Source of the DNA: Isosphaeraceae bacterium EP7 | GTDB lineage: Bacteria > Planctomycetota > Planctomycetia > Isosphaerales > Isosphaeraceae | Assembly: GCA_038400315.1 (NCBI GenBank) | Contig: CP151667.1 | Coordinates: 3,421,174 to 3,485,173, forward strand | DNA: 64,000 nt | Direction of reading: 5' to 3' | Shown: piece by piece, positions 36,798-46,007 of the stretch | How the letters are laid out: each line of letters opens with the position of its first letter | Numbering within the stretch: the stretch's first letter is position 1 | Notes under the pieces: generated by a model | Told to the model about the DNA's origin: nothing | The model's input: the letters and a program-made list of their open reading frames with translations, nothing else | The model's database searches: none | Position numbers and translations under genes: made by a program

Positions 36798-37769
36798 CTG
36801 GCCGCCTCGACCACCGCACGCTACTACCCCGGCTTCTTCGGTGCCCTCTTCCTGGTGCTGCTGCGCATCGCCATCGGCTGGCATTTCCTCTACGAAGGGC
36901 TCGACAAGTTCAAGGTCAACGAGGGGGGCAAGACCTTCAGCGCCGAGGGCTATCTGCGCGGCTCCGCGGGCCCCTTCGCCTCGCACTTCCGCAACCTCGT
37001 GCCCGACGTCGACAGCCTGGGCAAGCTCGACCTCGATACCCTCAAGAAGTCGTGGCACACGCGGGCCGATCAGATCGCCGCCCACTACGGCTACGACGGC
37101 GCCCAGCGTGCCCGGCTCGACGCCGAGTTGAAGGACACCGAGGCCAAGGCCGACGACTGGTTCCAGGCCAAGGAGAACGCCGAGAAGGGCAAGAAGTACA
37201 AGTCCGACCTCGGCAAGGTGCTGGCCATCGAGGCCAACCCCGGGTCCATGTCGTATGAGCGCGAACGAGCCGCGTCCTCACGCAAGGACCTGGACAAGGA
37301 CCGCCGTGAGCTGGTGGCCCCGCTCGACGCCATGGGGGGTGCCCTGGAAGACGCGATCGTCAAGCTGGCTACGCCCGAGCAGGCCAAGGCCGTCGCACCC
37401 TTCGCGCCGCCGCCGACCCAGGTCGACCAGATCAACCTGACGACCAAGTACGCGATGGTGATCTTCGGCACCTGCATGATCCTCGGCCTGTTCACCCCCG
37501 TGGCCGCGCTCGGCCTGGTCTGGTTCCTGGCCATGTTCTACTTCAGCCTTCCCCCCTGGCCGGGCGTGCCCAGCCCGCCCAACAGCGAGGGGCACTACTG
37601 GATCGTCAACAAGAACCTCATCGAGCTGCTGGCCTGCCTGGTCGTCGCCAGCACCCCCAGCGGCCTCTGGGTCGGCCTGGATGCCCTGATCTTCGGCCGC
37701 TTCGCCCGCCGACGCGCCATGCGTGCCGCCGAGCGGCGAGCCGAACGCGATCTCGCATCGTCAGTCTAA
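36798..37769 (+). CDS. DoxX-like membrane protein, probable CTG start
   Basis: The protein has 323 residues if started at CTG 36798. It begins LAASTTARYYPGFFGALFLV, then LLRIAIGWHFLYEGLDKF (DoxX helix 1). A long soluble insert of about 150 residues rich in Lys and Asp (SWHTRADQIAAHYG, AKENAEKGKKYKSDLGK) is followed by three helices (YAMVIFGTCMILGLFTPVAALGL, VWFLAMFYFSLPPWPG, LIELLACLVVAS). The frame has no ATG, GTG or TTG between the stop at 36780 and GTG 36855, and GTG 36855 would cut into helix 1. GGAAGGAG ends 7 bases before the CTG, so CTG is the likely start. DoxX proteins are linked to quinone or thiol redox, but the role of the insert is unknown. Confidence 0.85.
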   Translation: MAASTTARYYPGFFGALFLVLLRIAIGWHFLYEGLDKFKVNEGGKTFSAEGYLRGSAGPFASHFRNLVPDVDSLGKLDLDTLKKSWHTRADQIAAHYGYDGAQRARLDAELKDTEAKADDWFQAKENAEKGKKYKSDLGKVLAIEANPGSMSYERERAASSRKDLDKDRRELVAPLDAMGGALEDAIVKLATPEQAKAVAPFAPPPTQVDQINLTTKYAMVIFGTCMILGLFTPVAALGLVWFLAMFYFSLPPWPGVPSPPNSEGHYWIVNKNLIELLACLVVASTPSGLWVGLDALIFGRFARRRAMRAAERRAERDLASSV

Positions 37770-37842
37770 ATTGTCCCGATTCGTTTGATCATCCGCCCGG
37801 CAGCCTAACCGATCCGACACGATCACCCAGAGGGATCCAGCC

Positions 37843-39417
37843 ATGTACCTGACGCCTGAGCAGCGGGCCCTGGGCCGAGACAACGCCAACGTCGTGATCG
37901 GCTCCACCCGGCGCGACTTCCTCAAGGCCGCCGCGGCCGTCCCCGCCGCCGGCGCCTTCTACTTCGGCTACGAGAAGATGGGGGACAAGCCCGCCGTCCG
38001 CGCCGCCATCATCGGCACCGGCAACGAAGGCTGCCAGGCGATGATCCGCGACCACAACCGCGAATACGTCAACTACATCGGCTTCTGCGACGCACGCCCC
38101 AGCCAGCAGGCCCGCGCCCGCGAGGAATTCTCCAAGCACAAGGACTACACCAAGGACGACGTCGCAAAGCTCAAGAGCTACGCCGACTACAAGGAGATGC
38201 TCGCCGACCCCGACGTCGAGATGGTCGTCATCGCGCTGCCGCTCTGGCTGCACGCCCCCATCGCCATCGAGGCCATGAAGGCCGGCAAGCACGTCTTCTG
38301 CGAGAAGCTGATGGCCCACAATGTGGGCGAGTGCAAGGAGATGGTCCGCACCGCGCACGACAAGAACAGGCTCCTCGCCATCGGCCACCAGCGCCACTAC
38401 TCAGCCCTGTACGACAACGCCAACTACCTCGTCCAGAACGGCCACCTCGGCGAGATCCGCCACATCCGCGCCCTCTGGCACCGCAACAACGCCATCCCCA
38501 TGATCGAGAAGGACAAGGACGGCAAGCTCCGCTACGACGGCAAGGGCGACCCCGTCTACCTCCGCGACGACGCCGGCAACGTCCGCTACTACGACTCCTG
38601 GAAGCCCGACATCCCCGAGGCCGACAGCAAGATCGACTTCGCCAAGTACGGCTACAAGAGCCTGGACGAGCTGATCCGCTGGCGGCTCTACGATCGGACG
38701 GGCGCGGGCCTGATGGCCGAGCTGGGAAGCCACCAGCTCGACGCCTGCTCGATCTTCCTGGGCAAGATCCACCCGCTCTCCGTCAGCGGCGTCGGCGGCT
38801 CGTTCTTCTTCCGCGACGGCCGCGAGGTTGACGACCACGTCTTCGTCACTTTCGAGTTCCCCGGCAAGGAGGGGCCGAAGGACAAAGACCGTGTGGTGGT
38901 CACCTACTCGTCGATCAACACCAACGCGTTCGAGCCCTACGGCGAGACCGTCATGGGCACCCGCGGCACGATGATCGTCGAGCAGGAGCGCGAGATCATG
39001 CTCTTCAAGGAGGCCGACCGCAACAAGTCGGGCGGGGGCCCCTCCCGCACCACCTCCGTGACCGTCGAGACCAAGGCCGGCGGCAAGCCCACCGTCGAGG
39101 CCAGCCCCACCGCCGCCGGCCCCTCCGCCGCCTCCAGCCTGGGCGGCCTGGCCACCGCCGACCCCTCGCGCGGCTACCGCGAAGAGCTCGAGCACTTCGC
39201 CTACTGCATCCGCCACGGCGACGCTTCCAACTATCACGCCGACGAGAAGCACCGCCCCCGCTGCCGCGGAGAGGTCGCCCTTGCCGACGCCGTCATCGCC
39301 CTGACCAGCAACCTGGCCATGCGCCAGCGTCGCCGGATCGAGTACGACGAGCGCTGGTTCGACTACACCTCCCCCGAGGTCCCCGAAGGCGCCGCCGGCA
39401 CCATCGCCCGCTCCTGA
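37843..39417 (+). CDS. Gfo/Idh/MocA-family oxidoreductase, Tat-exported
   Basis: A 524-aa protein with a twin-arginine signal (STRRDFLKAAAAVPAAGAF, about residues 21-39). The Rossmann domain starts with VRAAIIGTGNEGC (nucleotide-binding GxGxxG-like), followed by VVIALPLWLHAPIAIEAMKAGKHVFCEK, the classic EKP-type motif with Leu in place of Pro (EKLM). The C-terminal domain (about 175-510) contains YDRTGAGLMAELGSHQLDACSIFLG and a repeat-rich Ala/Pro/Ser segment at about 405-440. Its expected role is NAD(P)-dependent sugar oxidation or sugar rearrangement in the periplasm, where pre-bound cofactor export by Tat would make sense. Substrate unknown. It is convergent with the histidine kinase. Confidence 0.92.
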   Translation: MYLTPEQRALGRDNANVVIGSTRRDFLKAAAAVPAAGAFYFGYEKMGDKPAVRAAIIGTGNEGCQAMIRDHNREYVNYIGFCDARPSQQARAREEFSKHKDYTKDDVAKLKSYADYKEMLADPDVEMVVIALPLWLHAPIAIEAMKAGKHVFCEKLMAHNVGECKEMVRTAHDKNRLLAIGHQRHYSALYDNANYLVQNGHLGEIRHIRALWHRNNAIPMIEKDKDGKLRYDGKGDPVYLRDDAGNVRYYDSWKPDIPEADSKIDFAKYGYKSLDELIRWRLYDRTGAGLMAELGSHQLDACSIFLGKIHPLSVSGVGGSFFFRDGREVDDHVFVTFEFPGKEGPKDKDRVVVTYSSINTNAFEPYGETVMGTRGTMIVEQEREIMLFKEADRNKSGGGPSRTTSVTVETKAGGKPTVEASPTAAGPSAASSLGGLATADPSRGYREELEHFAYCIRHGDASNYHADEKHRPRCRGEVALADAVIALTSNLAMRQRRRIEYDERWFDYTSPEVPEGAAGTIARS

Positions 39418-39429
39418 GCATCCAGCCAA

Positions 39430-39469
39430 CCGGCCCGGCGATTTGCCCGAAAGGCCTTCGCCGGGCCGG
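39430..39469. terminator. Terminator-like hairpin between convergent genes
   Basis: CCGGCCCGGCGA (39430-39441) and TCGCCGGGCCGG (39458-39469) form a perfect 12-bp stem with a 16-base loop, 12 bases after the oxidoreductase stop. There is no T-run. A second small inverted repeat, AGGTTTCA/TGAAACCT, lies at 39493-39514. Confidence 0.7.
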
Positions 39470-39505
39470 CCGTTCGCCCCTGGTCATCGGCGAGGTTTCA
39501 CACAC

Positions 39506-39581
39506 CTGAAACCTGTCCGCCAACCTCGTTCAGACCTGGCGTCGCCCCGGCAAGCCCGAGGCCGAGATCCTGGCGTTCGAC
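39506..39581 (+). repeat. Diverged intergenic repeat, copy A
   Basis: This 76-base sequence runs from CTGAA to TTCGAC. A copy with about 70% identity and one base less occurs at 42201-42275 in the same orientation. Both end in GAGATCCTGGCGTTCGAC or GGGATCCTGGCCTTCGAC, and in the same reading frame they give similar peptides (TWRRPGKPEAEILAFDRT and AWRQLSSREAGILAFDGS). The two copies flank the histidine-kinase gene on the window map. They may be remnants of a lineage-specific mobile or regulatory element. Identity was estimated by eye. Confidence 0.55.
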
Positions 39582-39650
39582 AGAACCGCGACCTCCTCGA
39601 CGGGGGAGGAATCGTGTTGCGGACGTATCGAGTGGCGAGGAACGGATCGG

Positions 39651-41909
39651 CTAGATCGTCTGCGTCGTGAAGATTGACATGAGCGTCTCGTAATCGACGG
39701 GCTTCACGATGTGATGATCGAACCCCGCATCCTTCGACCGCCGGAGGTCTTCGGGCTGGCCGTAACCGGTGACGGCGATGATGAGCGAGTCTTTGCAGCA
39801 CTCGTCCGACCGTAGGCGCTTCACGACCTCGTAGCCGTCCAGGCCGGGAAGGCCGATGTCGAGCAGGATGATCTCGGGATGGTGGGCACGGGCGGCCTCG
39901 ATGGCGGCTTCGCCTTCGTAGGCCACCTTGACGTCGTGCCCGAGGAGCTTCAAGAGTCGCGCGATACCCGATGCGCTGTCGGTATTGTCGTCGACGACGA
40001 GCACCCTGGAACTCGGCCGGGCGACGCGTGGCAAGCTCCACGGTCGGGGCGGTTGCTGCGGGGTCGACTCGTCCATGGCGGGCAGACGGACCGTGAAGAC
40101 GCTCCCCTTGCCGGGGCCGTCGCTCAGGGCGACGACGCTCCCGCCGTGCATCTCGGCCAGCTTCTGGACCAGCGTCAGGCCGATGCCCAGGCCCCCTTCG
40201 GACCGCGCGATCGTCCGGTCGCCCTGGGAGAAGAGCTCGAAGATCCGTGGCATCAGGTCCGGGGCGATGCCAATGCCGGTGTCTTCCACGGTGATGACGA
40301 TCTCGGGGCCGTCGTGCCGCGCCGAGAGCGAGATCTTCCCGCCGGCGTCCGTGTACTTCGCCGCGTTCGTGAGCAGGTTGATGAGGATCTGCTCGAGCCT
40401 CAGGGGATCGGCATCGAGCCTCAGGCCCACGTTGATGAGCGACAGATTCAGCTCGTGCTTACGCTCCTCCAGGAGCGGGCGGACGGACTCGACGGCGCTG
40501 CTGACGATCGGCGAGAGCGTGACGCACTCTTTCCTGAGGCTGATCTTCCCGCGCGAGATCCGAGAGACATCGAGCAGGTCGTCGATCAGGCGTGCCAGGT
40601 GCTTCACGTGCCGGATGACGACGTCCTTGGCCCAGACGAGGTCTTCCTCGGTCTCGAGCTGCCCCAGAAGATGCGCCGCGGTGCTGATCGAGGAGAGCGG
40701 GTTCCGGAGTTCGTGGGCCAGCATCGCCAGGAACTCGTCCTTCCTTCGTTCGGCCTCCTGACGCTCGGCCTCGATGAGCTTCTCCTGCGTGATGTCGCGA
40801 CCGATCTTCGACGCCCCGATGACACGCCCCTGAGCATCTCGGATGGGCGAGACGGTGAGGGAGACGTCGATCACGACGCCGTCCTTCCGCATGCGCTTCG
40901 TGTGGTAGTGGTCGATCCGCTCGCCTCGGCGGATCCGCTCCAGGATCTTCGGCATGTCCTCGACCAGCTCGGGCGGCATGATCGCCGAGATGTGCTTCCC
41001 GATGACCTCCCCGGCGGAATATCCGAGGACGCGCTCGGCCCCCTTGTTCCAGCTCGTGATGACGCCGTCCAGGGTCTTCGAAGCGATGATGTCGTCGGAC
41101 GACTCGACGATGGCGGCCAGTCGCTCGTTTAGCTCGTGGGCCCTTATCTGTTCCGTCACGTCCCGTCCGACCTTCGAGGCCCCGATGATCAGGCCTTCCG
41201 AATTCCTGACCGGGGAGACGGTGAGGGAGACGTCGATGATGGTGCCGTCCTTCCTCCTGCGTTTCGACCGATAGTGGTCGACCTTCTCGCCCCGTCGCAC
41301 ACGGCTGAGGATGGTCTCGGTGTCCTCGATGTATTCCGCCGGCATGAGCATCGAGACGTGCCGGCCGATCACCTCGTCGGCGGAATATCCGAGGAGCCGC
41401 TCGGCCCCCCCGTTCCAGCTCGTGATGATGCCGTCCAGGGTCTTCGACACGATGATGTCGTCGGACGACTCGATGACGGCCGCGAGGCGCTCGTTGGCCT
41501 CCTCGGCCTGTCGCTTCTCGGTCACATCCCTGAACACCAGGACGACGCCGGTGATGGTTTCCTGATCATCGACGATCGGTGCGCCGTTGGCTTCAATCGG
41601 CCTCTCCGTCCCCTCACGGGAGATGAGCACCAGATGGCTCGCGCGGTTCACGTCATGGCGCGTCGCCAGGATCCGATCGACCGGGTTCTCGACGGGCTGC
41701 CTGCTCACTTCGTTCACGACGTGGAAGATCTCGGCGAGGGCCTTGCCGCGCGTCTCGGCCGCCGTCCAGCCGGTGAGGAACGCGGCGACCGGGTTGATGA
41801 AGAGGATCCGGCCCATCCCGTCGGTGGCAATGACGGCGTCGCCGATGCTCCTCAACGCCGTCGAGAACCAACGCTCGTCGAACTGGGATGACTGGACCGA
41901 TTCGTTCAT
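39651..41909 (-). CDS. Hybrid histidine kinase with three PAS domains and a receiver
   Basis: A soluble 752-aa sensor kinase with no membrane segment. Three PAS domains span about residues 14-125, 140-250 and 268-380; the second and third are near repeats of each other (ERLAAVIESSDDIIVSKTLD and ERLAAIVESSDDIIASKTLD). The HisKA domain has His399 in LAMLAHELRNPLSSI. The ATPase domain (about 505-620) has NLLTNAAKYTDAGG (N box), VEDTGIGIAPDLMPRIFELF (G1/F box) and EGGLGIGLTLVQKL (G2). The receiver (about 635-750) starts RVLVVDDNTDSASGIAR and has the phosphoacceptor Asp684 (LLDIGLPG). The signal is probably intracellular, through PAS ligands or redox. No separate output regulator is adjacent, so the output is unknown. 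Start 41909 is ATG. Confidence 0.94.
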   Translation of the reverse strand: MNESVQSSQFDERWFSTALRSIGDAVIATDGMGRILFINPVAAFLTGWTAAETRGKALAEIFHVVNEVSRQPVENPVDRILATRHDVNRASHLVLISREGTERPIEANGAPIVDDQETITGVVLVFRDVTEKRQAEEANERLAAVIESSDDIIVSKTLDGIITSWNGGAERLLGYSADEVIGRHVSMLMPAEYIEDTETILSRVRRGEKVDHYRSKRRRKDGTIIDVSLTVSPVRNSEGLIIGASKVGRDVTEQIRAHELNERLAAIVESSDDIIASKTLDGVITSWNKGAERVLGYSAGEVIGKHISAIMPPELVEDMPKILERIRRGERIDHYHTKRMRKDGVVIDVSLTVSPIRDAQGRVIGASKIGRDITQEKLIEAERQEAERRKDEFLAMLAHELRNPLSSISTAAHLLGQLETEEDLVWAKDVVIRHVKHLARLIDDLLDVSRISRGKISLRKECVTLSPIVSSAVESVRPLLEERKHELNLSLINVGLRLDADPLRLEQILINLLTNAAKYTDAGGKISLSARHDGPEIVITVEDTGIGIAPDLMPRIFELFSQGDRTIARSEGGLGIGLTLVQKLAEMHGGSVVALSDGPGKGSVFTVRLPAMDESTPQQPPRPWSLPRVARPSSRVLVVDDNTDSASGIARLLKLLGHDVKVAYEGEAAIEAARAHHPEIILLDIGLPGLDGYEVVKRLRSDECCKDSLIIAVTGYGQPEDLRRSKDAGFDHHIVKPVDYETLMSIFTTQTI

Positions 41910-42200
41910 AGGTCGTCCGAATGCCGAAGCCGGGGCTCGGGGTTCTCAGTCGCGGGGCGGCGGAGACTCGTCAGCTCAGTCCTGATCGACGCACACTCAA
42001 ATCGACTCAAGCGAGGAAGGCCGATTGTAGCAGGAAGTGAAGGATTGCGAAGGACCGCGAGCGGGTCGAGGAATCGACCATCCGCGGTTTTTCCCATGGT
42101 CCCCCTCGGGCGGATCATCGGCCTGACAACCCTTGGGATGAAGACGAAGGACGGCGTTTCCCGAGCCGATGATCCGCTGTAGACTTCGACGTTGAGAACG

Positions 42201-42275
42201 CTGAATCCGCCTGTCAGCCTCGCTGAGGCTTGGCGTCAACTCAGCAGTCGTGAAGCTGGGATCCTGGCCTTCGAC
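42201..42275 (+). repeat. Diverged intergenic repeat, copy B
   Basis: This 75-base copy matches 39506-39581 (see that entry). It lies in the 534-base gap 41910-42443 between the divergent histidine-kinase and TAXI genes. The rest of that gap shows no gene; the in-frame extension of the TAXI gene to 42192 passes through this repeat and is therefore not taken as coding. Confidence 0.5.
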
Positions 42276-42443
42276 GGATCAGATGAACGCGCGGGCCGAG
42301 AAACCCTGGCCCGAACGCCGCACCGAATTCGACGATCGCTGAGTCGACTTGACGTTACCCCCCGAGTTTTTCGGCGTCGCCTCCATCGTCGGGCATTCTT
42401 GACGTTCATCAATGTTCTCGCGGCGCTTCCAGGAGATCGGTCC

Positions 42444-43826
42444 TTGCGTTCCTCATCCACGCCAATCGCGACGACGGTCAGGCGACGCAGGCGGCGAAAG
42501 ACCGCGCTGGGCGCCTGGATCTGGATCCTCGGATCTTGCATCGCCGTGCTGATCGCGACCTATCTGATCTTCGTCGAGCCGCCGCCCCCTCGCAAAGTCG
42601 TCATCGCCAGCGGCGGACGAGACGGGGCCTATCACCGATATGCCCGGAGATACGCCGAGGAATTGCAGAAGGTCGGCCTGACCGTGGAGGTCCGCGAGAC
42701 GGCGGGCTCGGTGGAGAATCTGAGCCTGCTGGGGCAGGATGACTCGGGCGTGGCGGTCGCCATCGTCCAGAGCGGCCTGGCCGGCCCGCAGGATGTGCAG
42801 CGGTTTCAGGCCCTGGGCAGCCTCTACCACGAGCCCCTCTGGGTCTTCCACCGCGGCGAGAAGCCGATCGAACGCCTCAGCCAGCTCGCCGGAAAGCGCA
42901 TCGGAGTCGGCCCGACGGGCAGCGGCACCCACGCGATCGCCATGCAATTGCTCGCGGCCAACGGCCTGGTCGAATCTGGGACTTCCTCCGGGAACCCGCG
43001 AGCCGTCCTGGTCCAGGGGCCCGTCGCCGATGCCGCCAAAGTGCTGCGGAAGGGAGAGCTGGATGCCGCCTTCATCGTCGCCGCCTTCGAGGCCGAATAC
43101 GTCCAGGCCCTCCTGACTGATCCCCATGTGACCTTGATGGATTTCGGCCAGCGCGAGGCCTACCACCGCCGCTTCCGCTTCCTGGCCCCCGCCACCCTGC
43201 CGGCCGGATTGGTCGACCTCGGCCGCAACATCCCCGCCCGGGACGTCGCCCTGCTCGCCCCCACCGCCATGCTCGTCGTCCGCAACGACTTCCACCCCGC
43301 GCTCGTCCCGCTGCTGCTCACCACCGCGACCCGCATCCACGGAAAGGGCGACGAGATCTCCAAGCCCGGCGAGTTTCCCGCCTCATCCTTCTGCGACCTC
43401 CCCGTCAGCGAAGACGCCAGGCACTTCTACAAGTCAGGCCCGCCCGTCCTCCAGCGCCTGCTCCCCTTCTGGCTGGCCTCCCTCGCCGACCGCGTCAAGG
43501 TGATGCTCATCCCCTTGATCATGCTCCTGATGCCGCTCTTGAGAGCTACCCCGCCCTTGATGCGTTGGCGAGCCAGGCGCAAGATTTACCTCTGGTATTC
43601 CGACCTCAGGGAGATCGACCAGAGGCTCGCCGCCGGCCTTTCCGCCTCCGAGATGGACGAGGAACTCGCCCGCCTCAAGGAGATCGAGCACCAGGTCGCC
43701 TACATCGAAGTGCCCCTCAGCTATATGGAAGAGTTCTACCACTTGCGCATGCACCTGGCGATGTTGCAGCACCTCTTCGAAATGCGAGCCAAGGGCGAGC
43801 CGACCGCCGTGGACGCGTCGCTCTGA
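42444..43826 (+). CDS. TAXI-type solute-binding protein with membrane anchors
   Basis: A TRAP-associated extracytoplasmic immunogenic (TAXI) family binding protein of 460 residues. I choose the TTG at 42444 because AGGAG ends 8 bases upstream and the product begins with a basic stretch followed by a membrane helix (WIWILGSCIAVLIATYLIFV, about residues 26-45). The binding domain (about 50-330) starts VVIASGGRDGAYHRYARRYAEEL and contains LAGKRIGVGPTGSGTHAIA and AKVLRKGELDAAFIVAAFE. A second hydrophobic segment (VKVMLIPLIMLLMPLL, about 350-365) and a C-terminal coiled-coil-like helix (SEMDEELARLKEIEHQVAYIE) follow. The genes for the TRAP membrane subunits are not adjacent, so it may work with a distant permease or as a sensor. 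Confidence 0.88.
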   Translation: MRSSSTPIATTVRRRRRRKTALGAWIWILGSCIAVLIATYLIFVEPPPPRKVVIASGGRDGAYHRYARRYAEELQKVGLTVEVRETAGSVENLSLLGQDDSGVAVAIVQSGLAGPQDVQRFQALGSLYHEPLWVFHRGEKPIERLSQLAGKRIGVGPTGSGTHAIAMQLLAANGLVESGTSSGNPRAVLVQGPVADAAKVLRKGELDAAFIVAAFEAEYVQALLTDPHVTLMDFGQREAYHRRFRFLAPATLPAGLVDLGRNIPARDVALLAPTAMLVVRNDFHPALVPLLLTTATRIHGKGDEISKPGEFPASSFCDLPVSEDARHFYKSGPPVLQRLLPFWLASLADRVKVMLIPLIMLLMPLLRATPPLMRWRARRKIYLWYSDLREIDQRLAAGLSASEMDEELARLKEIEHQVAYIEVPLSYMEEFYHLRMHLAMLQHLFEMRAKGEPTAVDASL

Positions 43827-43956
43827 GGGGAATTCCGTCCGCCCCTGTCAATTCGGTGTGGTGTCGTTTTCCCCCTTCGAAGGCCATCGCACACCGATCG
43901 GCGGTTGCCATTCCCATGCCTTGTAAGCCCTTGACGAAGGCTTGACGACGGAGCAT

Positions 43957-45606
43957 TCACGGGGTGCTCTCATCCTCGATGGAGAGCAGGGCGTTCGCTG
44001 CGGCATTCTTGACCGCGCCGGAGCGATGGGTTTTCATCTCGCGAATCGCGGGGATGGCCGCCGCGGCCTTCGGCCCGAACAGGCCCAGGGCCTCGACCGC
44101 CCTGAGGCAGGAGTTCCAGTTCCCGGACTGGAGGACGGGCCGCAGGGCCGCGATGGCCCGGTCCGACGATGGTTTCCCTGGCGCGATCATGCCGAGTGCC
44201 ATGGCGGCCGATTCCTGTCGCTCAAAAGAATTCGCATGCGAGGAATCTTCGAGTAAGCCGATGAGGGCGGGGACCGCCTCCTCGGCCGCCGGCCCGAACT
44301 GGCCGAGGGCGACGGCCGCCCAGCCGCGTCGGCTGATGGGGCCCGAGCGCACAACCTCGATCAAGGCCGCGATCACTTCCTTCGCCTTTGCGGTCCGTGG
44401 AGCGATCTGGCCCAACGCCGAAGCGGCCTCGCTGGCGGGCTCGAGGTTGTTGAAGGGACCCCGGTATGGTGCCGACTGGGGGTCGAACGGCTCGTTCAGG
44501 ATGCGGACTAATTCTGGGATGGCGCCGGCGGAGTAGGCCTTGAATTCGCCGAGCAGCCGGACAACTTGGCTCCGCACCTTCGCGTCCGCGCTCTTCAAGC
44601 TCGGCATCAAAACGGGGATGACGTTCGGCGTGACGGCGGGTGACTTGAACGCGAAGCTCAACATGGTCAGGCAATGGTCACGCATGGAGGGATCGGGGTC
44701 GTTCTCGGCGAGCCGGAGCAGGATGGGGACCCATGGATCGAGCCCCTGTCGGTATGGGCTCAGGCCGCTGACGGCTGCCCTACGAATTTTGGACTCCTGA
44801 TCCTTCAGGCTCTCGGCAAGCTCTCGGTGCGGGTCGCCGTTTTCGTCAGGAAGCGAGGAGATGGCCTGGATCACCGCGAGCCGGACCCCGGAATCGGGAT
44901 CGTCCAACCTGCCGATCAGCGCGTGAATGACGGCCTTGCGATCGATCAGGGGAGTCGCCCCGATGACGAACCTCGGTGAGGTGATTAATCCCAGGTTGGT
45001 CGCCGTCCTGGACCGAACGTCCGGATTCGAATCCCCGAGGCGGCGGATCAGGGCCGTCGCCGCGGGCTGGACGATCTCATCGCCCGATCTCGACTTTGAC
45101 TTCAGCGCACAGGAACCGACCGATCCCAGGGCATTGACCGTCGCGAGCCGGACCGCCGGATCCGAATCCTCGAGGCGGCGGATCAGGGACGTCACCGCAT
45201 CGCGTAAGGACTCCCTGCCAGATCCCGATTCCGCCAAGCTGGAGCCAATCGAACCCAGGGCCTCGACCGCCGCGAGGCGGACGTCGCTCACGTGATCCTC
45301 GAGGGCGGCGATCAGCGGGTGAATCGCGACCGAGCTGTCCCCCGCGTTGAGACGCTCCAGCGCCACGATCGCGGTCACACGCTCGGTCGGCTCGCCGGAC
45401 TGGAGGGCACCGATCGCCTGTTTCTGGATCGCTCGGGCCTCGATGAGCACCGGGTCGTTGTTCTCCGACAGATGCCGCCAGGCCCAAAGGACTGCCCCGC
45501 AGCACGCGACCAGGACGACGAGCGTCCTCACGCCCTGGCGGGCTCGGCGACCCTTCCTTGGACCGTCGGCCCTGGAAATCGAAGCGACATCGCTGCTCGA
45601 ACTCAT
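43957..45606 (-). CDS. Membrane-anchored HEAT-repeat protein
   Basis: A 549-aa protein started at ATG 45606, 6 bases after GGGAG. A basic cytoplasmic stretch and one membrane helix (TLVVLVACCGAVLWAW, about residues 27-42) precede a series of about 11-12 HEAT-like repeats of 35-40 residues. The repeating pattern is VRLAAVEALGSIG, VRLATVNALGSVG, IRRAAVSGLSPYR, VRSQVVRLLGEF, ISRRGWAAVALGQFGPAAEEAVPALIGLLED, and so on to the C-terminus. Such repeats bind proteins; the partner is not known. The upstream frame to 45765 is open, but the ribosome binding site favours the shorter form. Confidence 0.9.
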   Translation of the reverse strand: MSSSSDVASISRADGPRKGRRARQGVRTLVVLVACCGAVLWAWRHLSENNDPVLIEARAIQKQAIGALQSGEPTERVTAIVALERLNAGDSSVAIHPLIAALEDHVSDVRLAAVEALGSIGSSLAESGSGRESLRDAVTSLIRRLEDSDPAVRLATVNALGSVGSCALKSKSRSGDEIVQPAATALIRRLGDSNPDVRSRTATNLGLITSPRFVIGATPLIDRKAVIHALIGRLDDPDSGVRLAVIQAISSLPDENGDPHRELAESLKDQESKIRRAAVSGLSPYRQGLDPWVPILLRLAENDPDPSMRDHCLTMLSFAFKSPAVTPNVIPVLMPSLKSADAKVRSQVVRLLGEFKAYSAGAIPELVRILNEPFDPQSAPYRGPFNNLEPASEAASALGQIAPRTAKAKEVIAALIEVVRSGPISRRGWAAVALGQFGPAAEEAVPALIGLLEDSSHANSFERQESAAMALGMIAPGKPSSDRAIAALRPVLQSGNWNSCLRAVEALGLFGPKAAAAIPAIREMKTHRSGAVKNAAANALLSIEDESTP

Positions 45607-45713
45607 GAACTGCTCCCGACTTCGTGGCCCTTTGGCGGTCGAGGCAGGCGGAGTCACGGGCGATGCCGCCATGAACCGCCCCCTGCGGGACCCCTGTGTC
45701 GCATCGAATTGTA

Positions 45714-45971
45714 TCAACCGGGCAGGTGGGTGTGGAGCGATATGACCGAACGTGTTCCGCGGCAACCGGCGTTCCCCGCGCTCTCGGGTTGTCCGGGACC
45801 GAAGAGATGTTGCCGGACCTCCTGGTCTTCTTCGCCAGTGATGCGCGGCGTCTTCTCCCGCTCGCCCTGCTCTTGGGCCGTCATTCGCACGGCGGTCGAC
45901 CGGATGAGTGCCACGGCGAGGCCGAAGAGGAGAGAAATCGAGGAGATCGGCGCGACTTTCGATTTTCCCAC
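45714..45971 (-). CDS. Possible small hypothetical protein
   Basis: An open frame of 85 codons starts at a GTG (45971) with a moderately hydrophobic segment near the N-terminus (ISSISLLFGLAVALIRS), followed by a charged region. It lies 36 bases downstream of the ferredoxin gene on the same strand, so co-transcription is possible. There is no good ribosome binding site and no family similarity. It may be a chance frame. The remaining part of 45607-46007 shows nothing else. Confidence 0.25.
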   Translation of the reverse strand: MGKSKVAPISSISLLFGLAVALIRSTAVRMTAQEQGEREKTPRITGEEDQEVRQHLFGPGQPESAGNAGCRGTRSVISLHTHLPG

Positions 45972-46007
45972 GAGTCGAGACCGATCAAGATGTCGCGAAC
46001 CACAAAT

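Noticed and set aside
42192-42443. N-terminal extension of the TAXI protein to 42192
   Set aside because: The extension runs through an intergenic repeat, and TTG 42444 has a well-placed AGGAG and a normal anchor directly after it.
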